Made by a program: the position numbers and the translations under genes. The notes beneath the pieces are model-generated. The model saw only the letters and a program-made list of their open reading frames with translations. It searched no databases and had not been told where the DNA came from. A stretch of 64,000 bases of DNA from JBBROS01 sp038229135 (GTDB lineage: Bacteria > Pseudomonadota > Alphaproteobacteria > Acetobacterales > Acetobacteraceae). This document shows positions 56,324-64,000 of this stretch, piece by piece. The DNA lies in assembly GCA_038229135.1 (NCBI GenBank), contig JBBROS010000002.1, forward strand, positions 1 through 64,000, read 5' to 3'. The first letter of the stretch is position 1. Every line of letters starts with the position of its first letter.

Positions 56324-57168
56324 CAGGCGGCCTCGAACAGCGCCCGCATGTGCCCCGCGTCCGGCTGCAGGCCCGTCCAGAGCCGCATCTGCTCCACGGC
56401 CTGGTGCACCACCATGCCGCCGCCATTCTCGGCCCGGAGCCCCAAGGACCGGGCCGCCCGCAGCAGCTCCGTCTCCCGCGGTGCATAGATCACGTCCGAC
56501 ACCCACAGGCCGGGCCGGAGCAGACCGGGCGGCAGCGGGCAGCCCGGATGCGCCACCATGCCTACGGGCGTCGCGTTCACCAGCCCGTCGGCCCGCGCCA
56601 CCTCCTCCACCAGGTCCTCCCCCACCGCCGCGCGCCCGGCCCCGAACCGTGCCTCGAGCCGGGCAACCAGCGCCTCGGCCCGCGCAGTGTCCGTGTCGAA
56701 CACCACGAGCCGCCCGAAGCCGAGCGTCAGCCCGGCATACGCCACCGCCGCCCCGGCCCCGCCCGCCCCCAGCTGCACCACACGATCCTGCGCCACGCCT
56801 GCGAACTCCGAACGGAACGCCTCGGCCCACCCCGTCCAGTCCGTGTTGTGTCCGGCGCGCCGCCCATCCCGCAGAACCACCGTGTTCACGGCGCCCAGCG
56901 CCCGCGCGTCCTCCGACAGTTCCGTCAGGTGCGGCATCACGGCCTGCTTGAACGGGTGCGTCACGGCGAGCCCATCGAACCCCATCCGCTCCGCCGCAAC
57001 CAGCATCTCGGGCAGCGCCTCCGCGCCGAGCCCGAGCACGGTGAAGTCGATCAGCTCGTAGATCAGCCGGAGGCCGAGCCGCTCGCCCTCGCCCATGTGG
57101 ATCGCCGGGGCCGCCGAACCCTGGATGCCGGTGCCGAACAACCCGATCAGAACCGTTCGCTTCACCAT
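56323..57168 (-). CDS. Shikimate/quinate dehydrogenase-like protein
   Basis: A 281-residue AroE-superfamily dehydrogenase. Catalytic Lys is in THPFKQAVMP near 73 and catalytic Asp in NTDWTGW near 109; the nucleotide loop is GAGGAGAAVAYA near 137. The substrate loop reads APAIHMGEGERLGL rather than the SxSPxIHN of biosynthetic AroE, as in the quinate/shikimate dehydrogenase branch. With the coupled ABC transporter this suggests a catabolic role. First gene of the operon; a 12-base repeat array lies just upstream of its start. Confidence 0.88.
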   Translation of the reverse strand: MVKRTVLIGLFGTGIQGSAAPAIHMGEGERLGLRLIYELIDFTVLGLGAEALPEMLVAAERMGFDGLAVTHPFKQAVMPHLTELSEDARALGAVNTVVLRDGRRAGHNTDWTGWAEAFRSEFAGVAQDRVVQLGAGGAGAAVAYAGLTLGFGRLVVFDTDTARAEALVARLEARFGAGRAAVGEDLVEEVARADGLVNATPVGMVAHPGCPLPPGLLRPGLWVSDVIYAPRETELLRAARSLGLRAENGGGMVVHQAVEQMRLWTGLQPDAGHMRALFEAA

Positions 57169-57181
57169 TCCGCCCCCCCCA

Positions 57182-57229
57182 AGGCCGCCCCCGAGGCCGC
57201 CCCCGAGGCCGCCCCCGAGGCCGCCCCCG
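57182..57229 (-). repeat. 12-bp tandem repeat upstream of the aroE-like gene
   Basis: Four units of AGGCCGCCCCCG (plus strand) lie 14 bases beyond the start codon at 57168, in the 5' leader of the operon. They are G-rich on the transcribed strand and could influence ribosome binding. Confidence 0.85.
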
Positions 57230-57413
57230 GGCGCCCGATCCCGGAAGCCGGTATCGCGCGCAGGAAACCGTGCCGTCAACGCACCTTCTCCCTCTTTCCT
57301 TGCGGGAAACGGTCGGCGATGGGGGCCGACGCGCAGACCCGCCCGCAAAACCCTTGCACCCCAACTCTCACCCGCTACTCTCGCCGCAACGAACACGAGG
57401 GAGGGCAGCCCGC

Positions 57414-57887
57414 ATGATCGCGCTGCAGGTAAACGGCCGCACCCACGAGGTGGACGACGACCCGGCGACGCCGCTGCTGTACGTCCTGCGCGACACGCTG
57501 GGCCTGAACGCGGCCAAGTTCGGCTGCGGCCTCGGCCAGTGCGGCTCCTGCACCGTCATGGTCGACAACGAGGCGGTGTTCTCCTGCCTCACCCCCATCA
57601 CCGTGCTCGAGGGCCGCGAGATCACCACCCTCGAGGGCCTCGGCACCGTGGACAAGCCCGGCCCCATGCAGACCGCGTTCATCGCCGAGCAGGCGGCCCA
57701 GTGCGGCTACTGCATCCCGGGCATGATGATGCGCGCCCAGGCGCTGCTGCAATCGGAGCCGAACGCCACCGAAGCGCAGATCAAGGCCACGCTGCAGCCG
57801 AACCTATGCCGCTGCGGCACCCACATGCGCATCGTGAAGGCGGTGCAGCACGCCGCCACGCTCATGCAACAGGAGCGCAAGATATGA
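57414..57887 (+). CDS. Molybdenum hydroxylase 2Fe-2S subunit (IorA/CoxS type)
   Basis: A 157-residue electron-transfer subunit with two [2Fe-2S] sites: the plant-ferredoxin type CGLGQCGSC (about residues 39-47) with a fourth Cys in SCLTP, and the alpha-helical type CGYC near 100 with CRCGTH near 135. It passes electrons from the molybdopterin subunit to an unidentified acceptor. A GAGGGAGGG precedes the ATG. It overlaps the large subunit gene by four bases. Confidence 0.95.
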   Translation: MIALQVNGRTHEVDDDPATPLLYVLRDTLGLNAAKFGCGLGQCGSCTVMVDNEAVFSCLTPITVLEGREITTLEGLGTVDKPGPMQTAFIAEQAAQCGYCIPGMMMRAQALLQSEPNATEAQIKATLQPNLCRCGTHMRIVKAVQHAATLMQQERKI

Positions 57888-60103
57888 CCGCGCTCTCCCG
57901 CCGCTCCGTGCTGGGTGGCGCCCTCGTCCTAGGCTTCAGCACCGCCTGTGCCGGCAGCGCCGACGCCCAGGTGCAGGCGGGGGCCCCGGCGCTGCCGGGC
58001 AGCCTGCGCACGGCCCCGTTCCTCGATTCCTGGATCCGCATGGACGCCCAGGGCGCCGTCACCATCGCAACCGGCAAGGCCGAGCTCGGCCAGGGCCTCC
58101 GCACCGCGCTGCTGCAGATAGCGGCCGACGAGCTGCGCCTGCCCATGGCAGCGCTTCGCCTGACCACGGCCGACACGGCGCTGACGGCCAACGAGGGCTA
58201 CACCTCCGGCAGCCACTCCATGAAGGACAGCGGCACGGCCATTCGCCACGCTGCCGCGCAGCTCCGCGCGCTGCTGGTGGGTGCGGCCTCCGAACGCCTC
58301 GGCGTGCCCGCCGCCCAACTCACCGTGCGCGACGGCAGCGTGGTGGCCCCGTCCGGCCAGAGCGTGCCCTATGCCGGGCTCGTGGCAGCAGCCGCGCAGC
58401 ACGTGCAGGCGGCACCGCAATCGACGTTCCTGCCGCCTTCCCTCATCGGGCGGCCAATCCAGCGGCTCGACATCCCGGGCAAGGTGACGGGTGCTGCAGC
58501 CTACGTGCAGGACATGCGGCTGCCGGGCATGCTGCATGCGCGCGTGGTCCGCCCCTCTGGCATCGGTGCCACGCTGGCCGCACTGGACGCCGGGCCGGTC
58601 GAGCGGATGCCGGGCGTGGTGGCCGTGGTGCGGGATGGCAACTTCCTCGCCGTGGTGGCGGAGCGCGAGTTCCAGGCCATGCAGGCCATGCAGGCGCTGA
58701 GCGTCGCCGCGCAATGGACGCCGGGCCCGGCCGTGCCGAAGCCCGATTTCGCCGCCCTCCGGGCCCAGCCCAGCGAGGACACGGCCATCGTCGACCGCCG
58801 CACCCCCGGGGTCGGCATCTTCGGGGCCGGCCGCTCCATGGAGGCCAGCTACACCCGAGCCTACCAGGCTCACGCCTCCATTGGCCCCTCCTGCGCGCTG
58901 GCCCAGTTCGCAGAAGGCCGGCTCACCGTATGGACGCACACGCAGGGCGTGTTCCCCGACCGCAGCGCCATCGCCGAAATGATGCGGATGCCGCCCGACC
59001 GCGTGCGGCTCATCCATGTCGAGGGCGCCGGCTGCTACGGCCATAACGGCGCCGACGACGCGGCAGCCGATGCCGCCCTCATCGCCCGCGCGCTGCCGGG
59101 GAAGCCGGTGCGCGTGCAGTGGACGCGCGAGCAGGAGCACCTGTGGGAGCCGCTCGGCCCCGCCATGGCCACCGACGCCCGGGCCACGCTCGACCCGTCC
59201 GGGGCGATCGTCGACTGGGACTACGCCGTCCGCAGCAACACCCACTCCACCCGCCCCGGCCCGGCCGGTGCGCTCCTCGCAGCCCGCCTGGTGGCCCAGC
59301 CGTTCCCGGTGCCGAAGCCCACCGCCATCCCGCAGCCCGAGGGCGGCGGTGACCGCAACGCCATCCCGCTCTACGACTTCGCGTCGATGCGCGTGATGCA
59401 CCATTTCGTGCCGCACATGCCGCTCCGCGTGTCCGCACTGCGCTCGCTCGGCGCCTACATGAACGTGTTCTCCATCGAGAGCTTCATGGACGAGCTGGCT
59501 CTTGCCGCCAAAGCCGATCCGGTGGAGTTCCGCCTGCGCCACCTGAAGGAAGCTCGCGCCCGGGACGTGGTCACGCTTGCCGCGGAGAAGTTCGGCTGGA
59601 CGCCGGGTCAGGCGGCGCCCCCCGTGGAGGGGATGTCCCGCGGCTACGGGTTCGCGTTCGCCCAATACAAGAACCTGGCCGCCTACTGCGCCCTCGCCAC
59701 CGAGGTGGAGGTGGACCGCCGCACCGGCCGCACCCGCCTGGTGCGCGCCACCGCCGCCGTGGATAGCGGCCAGGCCATCAACCCGGACGGTATCCGCAAC
59801 CAGATCGAGGGCGCCATCCTTCAGTCCATGAGCTGGACGCTGATCGAGGCCGTGACGGTCGGCGACCAGGGGGTGACGAGCGCGGACTGGGCGAGCTACC
59901 CCATCCTGCGCATGAACGGCCTGCCGGACCGCATCGACGTGCACGTCATCGACCGCCCCGGCGCGCCCTTCCTCGGTACGGGCGAAACCGGCCAGGGCCC
60001 GACCGCCGCCGCCCTCGGCAACGCCATCGCCAACGCCACCGGCAAACGCCTCCGCGACCTGCCGCTCACGCCCGAGAAGATCAAAGCCGCCCTGGCGGTC
60101 TGA
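57884..60103 (+). CDS. Molybdopterin hydroxylase large subunit (IorB type)
   Basis: A 739-residue xanthine-oxidase-family enzyme with a Tat signal (SRRSVLGGA) and thus a likely periplasmic site. It has the aldehyde-oxidase a/b hammerhead region near 195-260 and the Moco-binding domain, with the catalytic Glu in GTGETGQGPTAAALG near 700. Relatives are isoquinoline 1-oxidoreductase, nicotinate and aldehyde dehydrogenases that lack an FAD subunit. The substrate is unknown. No XdhC-type maturation gene or cytochrome partner is adjacent. Confidence 0.93.
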   Translation: MTALSRRSVLGGALVLGFSTACAGSADAQVQAGAPALPGSLRTAPFLDSWIRMDAQGAVTIATGKAELGQGLRTALLQIAADELRLPMAALRLTTADTALTANEGYTSGSHSMKDSGTAIRHAAAQLRALLVGAASERLGVPAAQLTVRDGSVVAPSGQSVPYAGLVAAAAQHVQAAPQSTFLPPSLIGRPIQRLDIPGKVTGAAAYVQDMRLPGMLHARVVRPSGIGATLAALDAGPVERMPGVVAVVRDGNFLAVVAEREFQAMQAMQALSVAAQWTPGPAVPKPDFAALRAQPSEDTAIVDRRTPGVGIFGAGRSMEASYTRAYQAHASIGPSCALAQFAEGRLTVWTHTQGVFPDRSAIAEMMRMPPDRVRLIHVEGAGCYGHNGADDAAADAALIARALPGKPVRVQWTREQEHLWEPLGPAMATDARATLDPSGAIVDWDYAVRSNTHSTRPGPAGALLAARLVAQPFPVPKPTAIPQPEGGGDRNAIPLYDFASMRVMHHFVPHMPLRVSALRSLGAYMNVFSIESFMDELALAAKADPVEFRLRHLKEARARDVVTLAAEKFGWTPGQAAPPVEGMSRGYGFAFAQYKNLAAYCALATEVEVDRRTGRTRLVRATAAVDSGQAINPDGIRNQIEGAILQSMSWTLIEAVTVGDQGVTSADWASYPILRMNGLPDRIDVHVIDRPGAPFLGTGETGQGPTAAALGNAIANATGKRLRDLPLTPEKIKAALAV

Positions 60104-60114
60104 GGAAGCATCCC

Positions 60115-61542
60115 ATGCGCTGGTGTCTCGCGATCGGCTGCCTTCTCCTCGCCCTGCCTGCAGCCGCGGAGGAGCAGAAGATCGGGGACCCGCCCGTGGC
60201 CGTGAACATGCGCCTCGTGGGCTACAGCGACCTGCAGGCCCGCAGCGCCTACCAGCCGACGATCCACCGCCAGGGGGACCGCTGGATCGCGTATGTCGGC
60301 CACCATGGCGGCTCGGACGCCGTGCCGCTGCCGGTCAACCCCGGCACCGGCCAGGCGGAGCCCAACGGCACCTCCATCATCGACGTGACGGACCCGGCCG
60401 CGCCGAAATACCTCAAGCACCTCCCCGGCCAGCCCGGCACCTACGAGCAGGGCGGCGCGCAGATGGTGCGCGTATGCAACGGCCGCCAGCTGCCCAAGGG
60501 AGACCCCGCGGCCGTGTACATGCTTCGCACCTTCGGCGGCGAAGCGCACGAGATCTGGAACGTGGCCAAGCCCGAGGCGCCCGTGCTGCTGACCCGCATC
60601 GCCGGGCTGAAGGACACGCACAAGAACTGGTGGGAGTGCGACACCGGCATCGCCTACCTCGTCAGCGGCAGCCCCGAGTGGCGTATCCGCCGCATGACGC
60701 AGATCTACGACCTGTCGGACCCGGCCAAGCCGGTCAAGATCCGCGATTTCGGCCTCGTCGGGCAGGAGCCCGGCTCCACCGGCGCCATCCCGACGGAGCT
60801 GCACGGCCCCATCTCGACCGGCCCCGAGGGCAACCGCGTCTATTTCGGCTATGGCACCAACAAGGGCGGCGTGGTGCAGATCGTCGACCGCGAGAAGCTG
60901 CTCCGCGGCGCCCCCGAGCCCACGCCCGCGAACCTGGCCGCCCCCGAGGTCGCGCGCCTCACCATGAGCTCGCTCAACGGCGCGCACACCACCTTCCCGA
61001 TGCTGCGCATGCCCATCCCGGAGTTCGCGCGCGACAAGGATGGCAGCACGCGGGACATGCTGATGATCGTGGACGAAGCGATCCTCAACGAGTGCAACGA
61101 GGCCCGGCAGATGGTGTGGTTCGCGGACCTGACCGTCGAGACGCGGCCCATGGTGGTGTCGAACTACACGGTGTCGGAGAAGTCCGGCGATTTCTGCAGC
61201 CGCGGCGGCCGCTTCGGCGCGCACTCGTCCAACGAGAGCATGGCGCCGGTGTTCTACAAGAAGGTCGCGCTCATCAGCTTCTTCAACGCCGGCGTGCGCG
61301 CCATCGACGTGCGGGACCCCTACGCCCCGCGCGAGATCGCGAGCTTCGTCCCCGCCATCACGACCAACACGGACAAGCGCTGCGTGACCGTGGAGGGTAA
61401 GGAGCGATGCCGGATCGCGATCCAGACGAACAACGTGGAGACGGATGAGCGCGGCTACATCTACATCGTCGACCGCGCCAACACCGGCATGCACATCCTG
61501 GAGCTGACCGGCCCCGCCCGGGCCGTCGCCGGGCAGCCGTGA
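60115..61542 (+). CDS. LVIVD-type secreted beta-propeller-like protein
   Basis: A 475-residue exported protein with signal peptide ending near AAA (residue 18). Repeats of the type IIDVTDPAAPKYL, IWNVAKPEAPVLL, IYDLSDPAKPVKI and AIDVRDPYAPREI recur through the chain, the LVIVD pattern of a beta-propeller. Conserved Cys residues are scattered. It starts 11 bases after the molybdenum hydroxylase gene, so it probably acts in the same periplasmic process; the function of such proteins is unknown. Confidence 0.85.
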   Translation: MRWCLAIGCLLLALPAAAEEQKIGDPPVAVNMRLVGYSDLQARSAYQPTIHRQGDRWIAYVGHHGGSDAVPLPVNPGTGQAEPNGTSIIDVTDPAAPKYLKHLPGQPGTYEQGGAQMVRVCNGRQLPKGDPAAVYMLRTFGGEAHEIWNVAKPEAPVLLTRIAGLKDTHKNWWECDTGIAYLVSGSPEWRIRRMTQIYDLSDPAKPVKIRDFGLVGQEPGSTGAIPTELHGPISTGPEGNRVYFGYGTNKGGVVQIVDREKLLRGAPEPTPANLAAPEVARLTMSSLNGAHTTFPMLRMPIPEFARDKDGSTRDMLMIVDEAILNECNEARQMVWFADLTVETRPMVVSNYTVSEKSGDFCSRGGRFGAHSSNESMAPVFYKKVALISFFNAGVRAIDVRDPYAPREIASFVPAITTNTDKRCVTVEGKERCRIAIQTNNVETDERGYIYIVDRANTGMHILELTGPARAVAGQP

Positions 61543-62102
61543 GACCGGCCGCCTCCCCCCTCCCCTTGCGGGAGGGGCCGGGGGAGGGGTGGCGGCGCGC
61601 ACTGACACGGTCCGCCTTCGCTCTCACCCTATTCCTGGCCAGCCCGGCCGCAGCCGCCGAACCCGTGTGGCGCGAGGTGCCCTGGCCCTGGCCCCGGGAC
61701 GCCTGGCCCGCCGGCCGCGCCTTCCGCTGCGAGGGCGATGCGTGCGGCCCCAGGCTCGACCTCTATGTCCGCGCCAAGCTCGGCTTCTGCAACTGCGGCG
61801 CCGGCGTCACCGACGATGCCGAGGTGGACGGCACGAGCGACCTCGACATGGTGAGCGCCCGCTTCGCCCCCACTGCCCCAGGCCAATTTGTCACCCTGGC
61901 CGGCCTTCACGGCCACACCCGCCCCTACACCATCGCCAACACCCGGGCCGCCGGCTTCGCCCTCGCCAGCACATGCGACCTCCTCGTCGTCCTGGCCCTA
62001 GGCCCGAACGCCCCGACCCCGGCAGCCCGCGACGCCATTGCGAGCTGGACGGACACGCCCGAAATCCGAAGCTGGATCAACCGCCTGCTGGGCCGCCCAT
62101 GA
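61539..62102 (+). CDS. Small secreted Cys-motif protein, unknown function
   Basis: A 187-residue protein. The GTG at 61539 overlaps the preceding stop, but residues 4-16 (AASPLPLREGPGE) come from the family A repeat and precede a genuine-looking signal peptide (RSAFALTLFLASPAAAAE), so translation may really start later. The mature region has a GDACGPRLDLYVRAKLGFCN segment and FCNCGAGV, a tight Cys pair, suggesting a disulfide or metal site. No family recognised. Last gene of the hydroxylase operon. Confidence 0.72.
   Translation: MRPAASPLPLREGPGEGWRRALTRSAFALTLFLASPAAAAEPVWREVPWPWPRDAWPAGRAFRCEGDACGPRLDLYVRAKLGFCNCGAGVTDDAEVDGTSDLDMVSARFAPTAPGQFVTLAGLHGHTRPYTIANTRAAGFALASTCDLLVVLALGPNAPTPAARDAIASWTDTPEIRSWINRLLGRP
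61552..61589 (+). repeat. Family A palindromic repeat, copy 3
   Basis: Near-identical to 1719-1756 and 11653-11692. It lies in the first codons of the 61539 reading frame, directly after the LVIVD gene, where it could also form a hairpin separating the two messages. Confidence 0.85.
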
Positions 62103-62110
62103 CCCTACCC

Positions 62111-62198
62111 CGTCATCGCGAGCGCAGCGTGGCGATCCAGGACAGCACGGACTGAGCTCAACGGCCCTGGATCGTCACGCCTACGGCTCGCGATGACG
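62111..62198. repeat. Family B inverted repeat, full copy
   Basis: Left arm 62111-62141 and right arm 62166-62198 match the element at 53917-54005, with a different 24-base centre. It lies between convergent genes (61539 and the deacetylase) and probably terminates both transcripts. Confidence 0.88.
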
Positions 62199-62218
62199 AG
62201 GTAGGTGCACGTCCCCCC

Positions 62219-63040
62219 TCACCCGAACATCCCCGCCAACGCATCGTGCTCCGTCAGGAACGCGGCATCGTGGGCCTGCACCAGAGCAAGCGCTTCCGCA
62301 AACGCGATCGCGCCCATCGGGCGGCCGTACACGTGCGCATGCACGGTCAAATCCAGGCACGCCGGCCGTGCCGCCAGCGCCCCCCAGCCCTCGAGGATGC
62401 GCGCCGTCGTCCGCGCGTAGGCCTCCGGCTCCTGGCCGTAGCGCACGCTCATGGGCATGTCGTTCACCTCCATGGTGAACGGCACGGCCACCATCGGGCC
62501 GTGGGCGGTGGACACCATGCGCGGCAGGTCCTGGTCGAAGAAGTCGCTGTGCCAACCGAACCCGGCCGCCGCCAGCAGCTCGGTCGTGGCGGCGCTCGGC
62601 GTGCAGCGCGGGCTGATCCAGCCGCGCGGCCGCTCCCCCGCCGCGGCCTCGAGCGCGGACACGCAGCGCGCGATGTCGGCGGCCTCCACGTCCTGCGCCT
62701 GCGTGGCCGGGATGATCTCCTGCGCCCAGCCATGCGCCGCCACGTGGTGCCCGGCGTCCACGATAGCGCGCACGAGGTCCGGGTGCCGCTCGGCCAGGAT
62801 GCCGCTGATGTAGAAGACCGCCCGCACCCGCGCCGCTGCCAGCACGTCCAGCAGCCGCCATGTCCCGGCATTCACGCCGTAGGCCGCCCAGGAGCGCGCC
62901 TGCAGGTCCAGCACGCCCGCCTTCAGCACGTTGCCCATGGGGCCCACGCCGGGTGCGGCGCCGTCGCTCCAGCCCTCGAGCATGACGGAGACGCTCACGG
63001 CCAGGCTCCGCCCCTGCGGCCACCCCTGAGGCAAGCTCAT
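62219..63040 (-). CDS. Polysaccharide deacetylase family protein, PuuE-like
   Basis: A 273-residue carbohydrate-esterase-4 fold protein. VFYISGILAERHPDLV and AGHHVAAHGW (near residue 98-107) are the NodB-domain metal region, and RGWISPRCTP with GWHSDFFDQDLP resembles the PuuE branch, whose founding member is a cofactor-independent allantoinase. Substrate not certain: amide hydrolysis of a cyclic ureide or amide is likely. The ATG overlaps the stop of the Ldh-family gene (ATGA). Confidence 0.88.
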   Translation of the reverse strand: MSLPQGWPQGRSLAVSVSVMLEGWSDGAAPGVGPMGNVLKAGVLDLQARSWAAYGVNAGTWRLLDVLAAARVRAVFYISGILAERHPDLVRAIVDAGHHVAAHGWAQEIIPATQAQDVEAADIARCVSALEAAAGERPRGWISPRCTPSAATTELLAAAGFGWHSDFFDQDLPRMVSTAHGPMVAVPFTMEVNDMPMSVRYGQEPEAYARTTARILEGWGALAARPACLDLTVHAHVYGRPMGAIAFAEALALVQAHDAAFLTEHDALAGMFG

Positions 63041-64000
63041 GCCACTCCTCCAATTCTGAGCCGCGACCCGAGCGCCTCCAGCAGCGCCAGCAGCTCCGGG
63101 CCGATCTGCACGCCGCCCGCCACCCGCGCGGCCCGGCGCCGCGCCCGCTCGTCGCCCGGGAGCCGGATGCCGTCCACGCCCGGCAGCCGGTCCGCCGCCC
63201 GAAGCTCCGCGCAATGCGCCTGCACCATGGACGCGAACAGCGCCGGGTCGATGAACCGCGCCACGTCCAGCGCCAGGATGAACTGCCCGGTGTTCGCGGC
63301 CGTCCCGCTATCCGCGTTGAAGTCCACCACGGCGCGCCCCACCCCGGCGCCGTTCAGCGTGCCCGCGAGCAGGCCCAGCACCATCGCGAGCCCTGCGCCC
63401 TTGTAGCCGCCCACGGGCAGCAGCACGCCCTCGCCCGCCCGCTTCGGATCGGTCAGCGGCGCCCCGGTCGCGCGGTCGATCATCCATCCCTCCGGCATGG
63501 GCTCGCCGCGCAGGGCATGCGCCTTCACCGTGCCGTAGCTTACCACCGTGGTCGCCATGTCCAGCACCACGGGCGGCCCGTCGCCCGCCGGCACCGCGAC
63601 CGCCAGCGGGTTCGTGCCCAGCAGCTGCTCCGTGCCGCCCCACGGCGCCATGTGGTTGGCGCTGGCCACGGCCGAGTAGATGCCCACCATACCCTGCTCC
63701 AGCGGCATGGCCGCATAGATCGAAGCGGGGCCCGCATGGTTGGAGCCGCGCACCCCCACCCAGCCCATCCCGGCCTCGCTCGCCATCAGGATCGCCTGGT
63801 CCGCAGCCCGGCGCATGACCAGGTGGCCCATCCCATTGTCGCCGTCGAACACGGCGGTGGCGGAGCCGGACCGCTCCACCCGCATCCGCGGCGTGCGGTT
63901 CACCGCGCCGCCCTCGATGCGGCGGATGTATTGCGGCAGGCGGAAGATGCCGTGCGCATCCGCCCCCACCAGATCGGCCTCGACCATGAGGCCGGACACC
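63037..64000 (-). CDS. Ldh-family (malate/lactate/ureidoglycolate) dehydrogenase, 5' part outside window
   Basis: At least 320 residues of the NAD(P)-dependent LDH2/MDG2 family, whose members oxidise malate, sulfolactate, ureidoglycolate or sugar acids. GADAHGIFRLPQYIRRI near the window edge, VRGSNHAGPASIYA, GTNPLAVAVPAG and GGYKGAGLAMVLGLLAG are family motifs. The N terminus, with the first few dozen residues, lies beyond 64000. It is coupled to the PuuE-like gene, which raises ureidoglycolate as one candidate substrate. Confidence 0.9.
   Translation of the reverse strand, partial: VSGLMVEADLVGADAHGIFRLPQYIRRIEGGAVNRTPRMRVERSGSATAVFDGDNGMGHLVMRRAADQAILMASEAGMGWVGVRGSNHAGPASIYAAMPLEQGMVGIYSAVASANHMAPWGGTEQLLGTNPLAVAVPAGDGPPVVLDMATTVVSYGTVKAHALRGEPMPEGWMIDRATGAPLTDPKRAGEGVLLPVGGYKGAGLAMVLGLLAGTLNGAGVGRAVVDFNADSGTAANTGQFILALDVARFIDPALFASMVQAHCAELRAADRLPGVDGIRLPGDERARRRAARVAGGVQIGPELLALLEALGSRLRIGGVA

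Overview
The window is GC-rich, densely coded DNA from an alphaproteobacterial chromosome, most likely Acetobacteraceae/Rhodospirillales. This assignment rests on gene content and order (dnaK-dnaJ; ispH-thrB-rnhA; hslVU divergent from hisB-DUF2628-hisH-GNAT-hisA-hisF-hisE; divergent ubiG/lysC; acnA), on strong C/G third-position bias, and on two PEP-CTERM surface proteins. No rRNA, CRISPR array, insertion sequence or prophage was seen, and no gene-free stretch exceeds 300 bases.

Layout. 1-6777: chaperones dnaK (C-terminal part) and dnaJ, a DUF2459 lipoprotein, the minus-strand operon ispH-thrB-rnhA, then a lipoprotein/cupin/lipoprotein trio. 6813-11695: a metal-homeostasis block with a CzcO-like flavoprotein coupled to a His-rich cation-diffusion exporter on the minus strand, divergent from a zinc-type ABC importer (binding protein, ATPase, permease). 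11726-18189: SDR plus acyl-CoA dehydrogenase, a class V aminotransferase, a PEP-CTERM metalloprotease, small proteins, an Lrp regulator and ubiG. 18261-28548: lysC, a nitronate monooxygenase-like gene, a ZnT9-like CDF, a RES/Xre toxin-antitoxin pair, ptsP, a BrnT/BrnA toxin-antitoxin pair and acnA. 28733-33357: a DUF892 protein, MFS transporter, sufE, a small lipoprotein and hslUV. 33529-37716: the his operon. 37746-40619: a PEP-CTERM protein, an IlvD/Edd dehydratase, tRNA-Leu(CAA) and tRNA-Asn(GUU). 40839-49602: a fatty-acid beta-oxidation island (FadL porin, acyl-CoA ligase, MerR regulator, thiolase, hydroxyacyl-CoA dehydrogenase/hydratase fusion, large acyl-CoA dehydrogenase). 49784-53884: zinc-ribbon protein, pirin, MFS exporter and a second acyl-CoA dehydrogenase. 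54169-57168: an aroE-like (possibly quinate/shikimate) dehydrogenase in one operon with a polar-amino-acid-type ABC transporter that has no ATPase gene nearby. 57414-62102: a two-subunit molybdenum hydroxylase (IorAB type) with an LVIVD-type secreted protein and a cysteine-containing secreted protein. 62219-64000: a PuuE-like polysaccharide deacetylase and a truncated Ldh-family dehydrogenase.

Two families of short palindromic repeats are scattered through the window: a C/G-rich element near 1720, 11620-11690 and 61552, and an inverted-repeat element at 53917 and 62111 with degraded copies near 13732 and 49644. The C/G element lies inside two reading frames, forming the tail of the zinc permease and the start of the 61539 protein. 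The most unusual regions are the zinc block, the two toxin-antitoxin modules flanking ptsP, the ATPase-less aroE/ABC operon and the molybdenum hydroxylase operon with two uncharacterised secreted partners.
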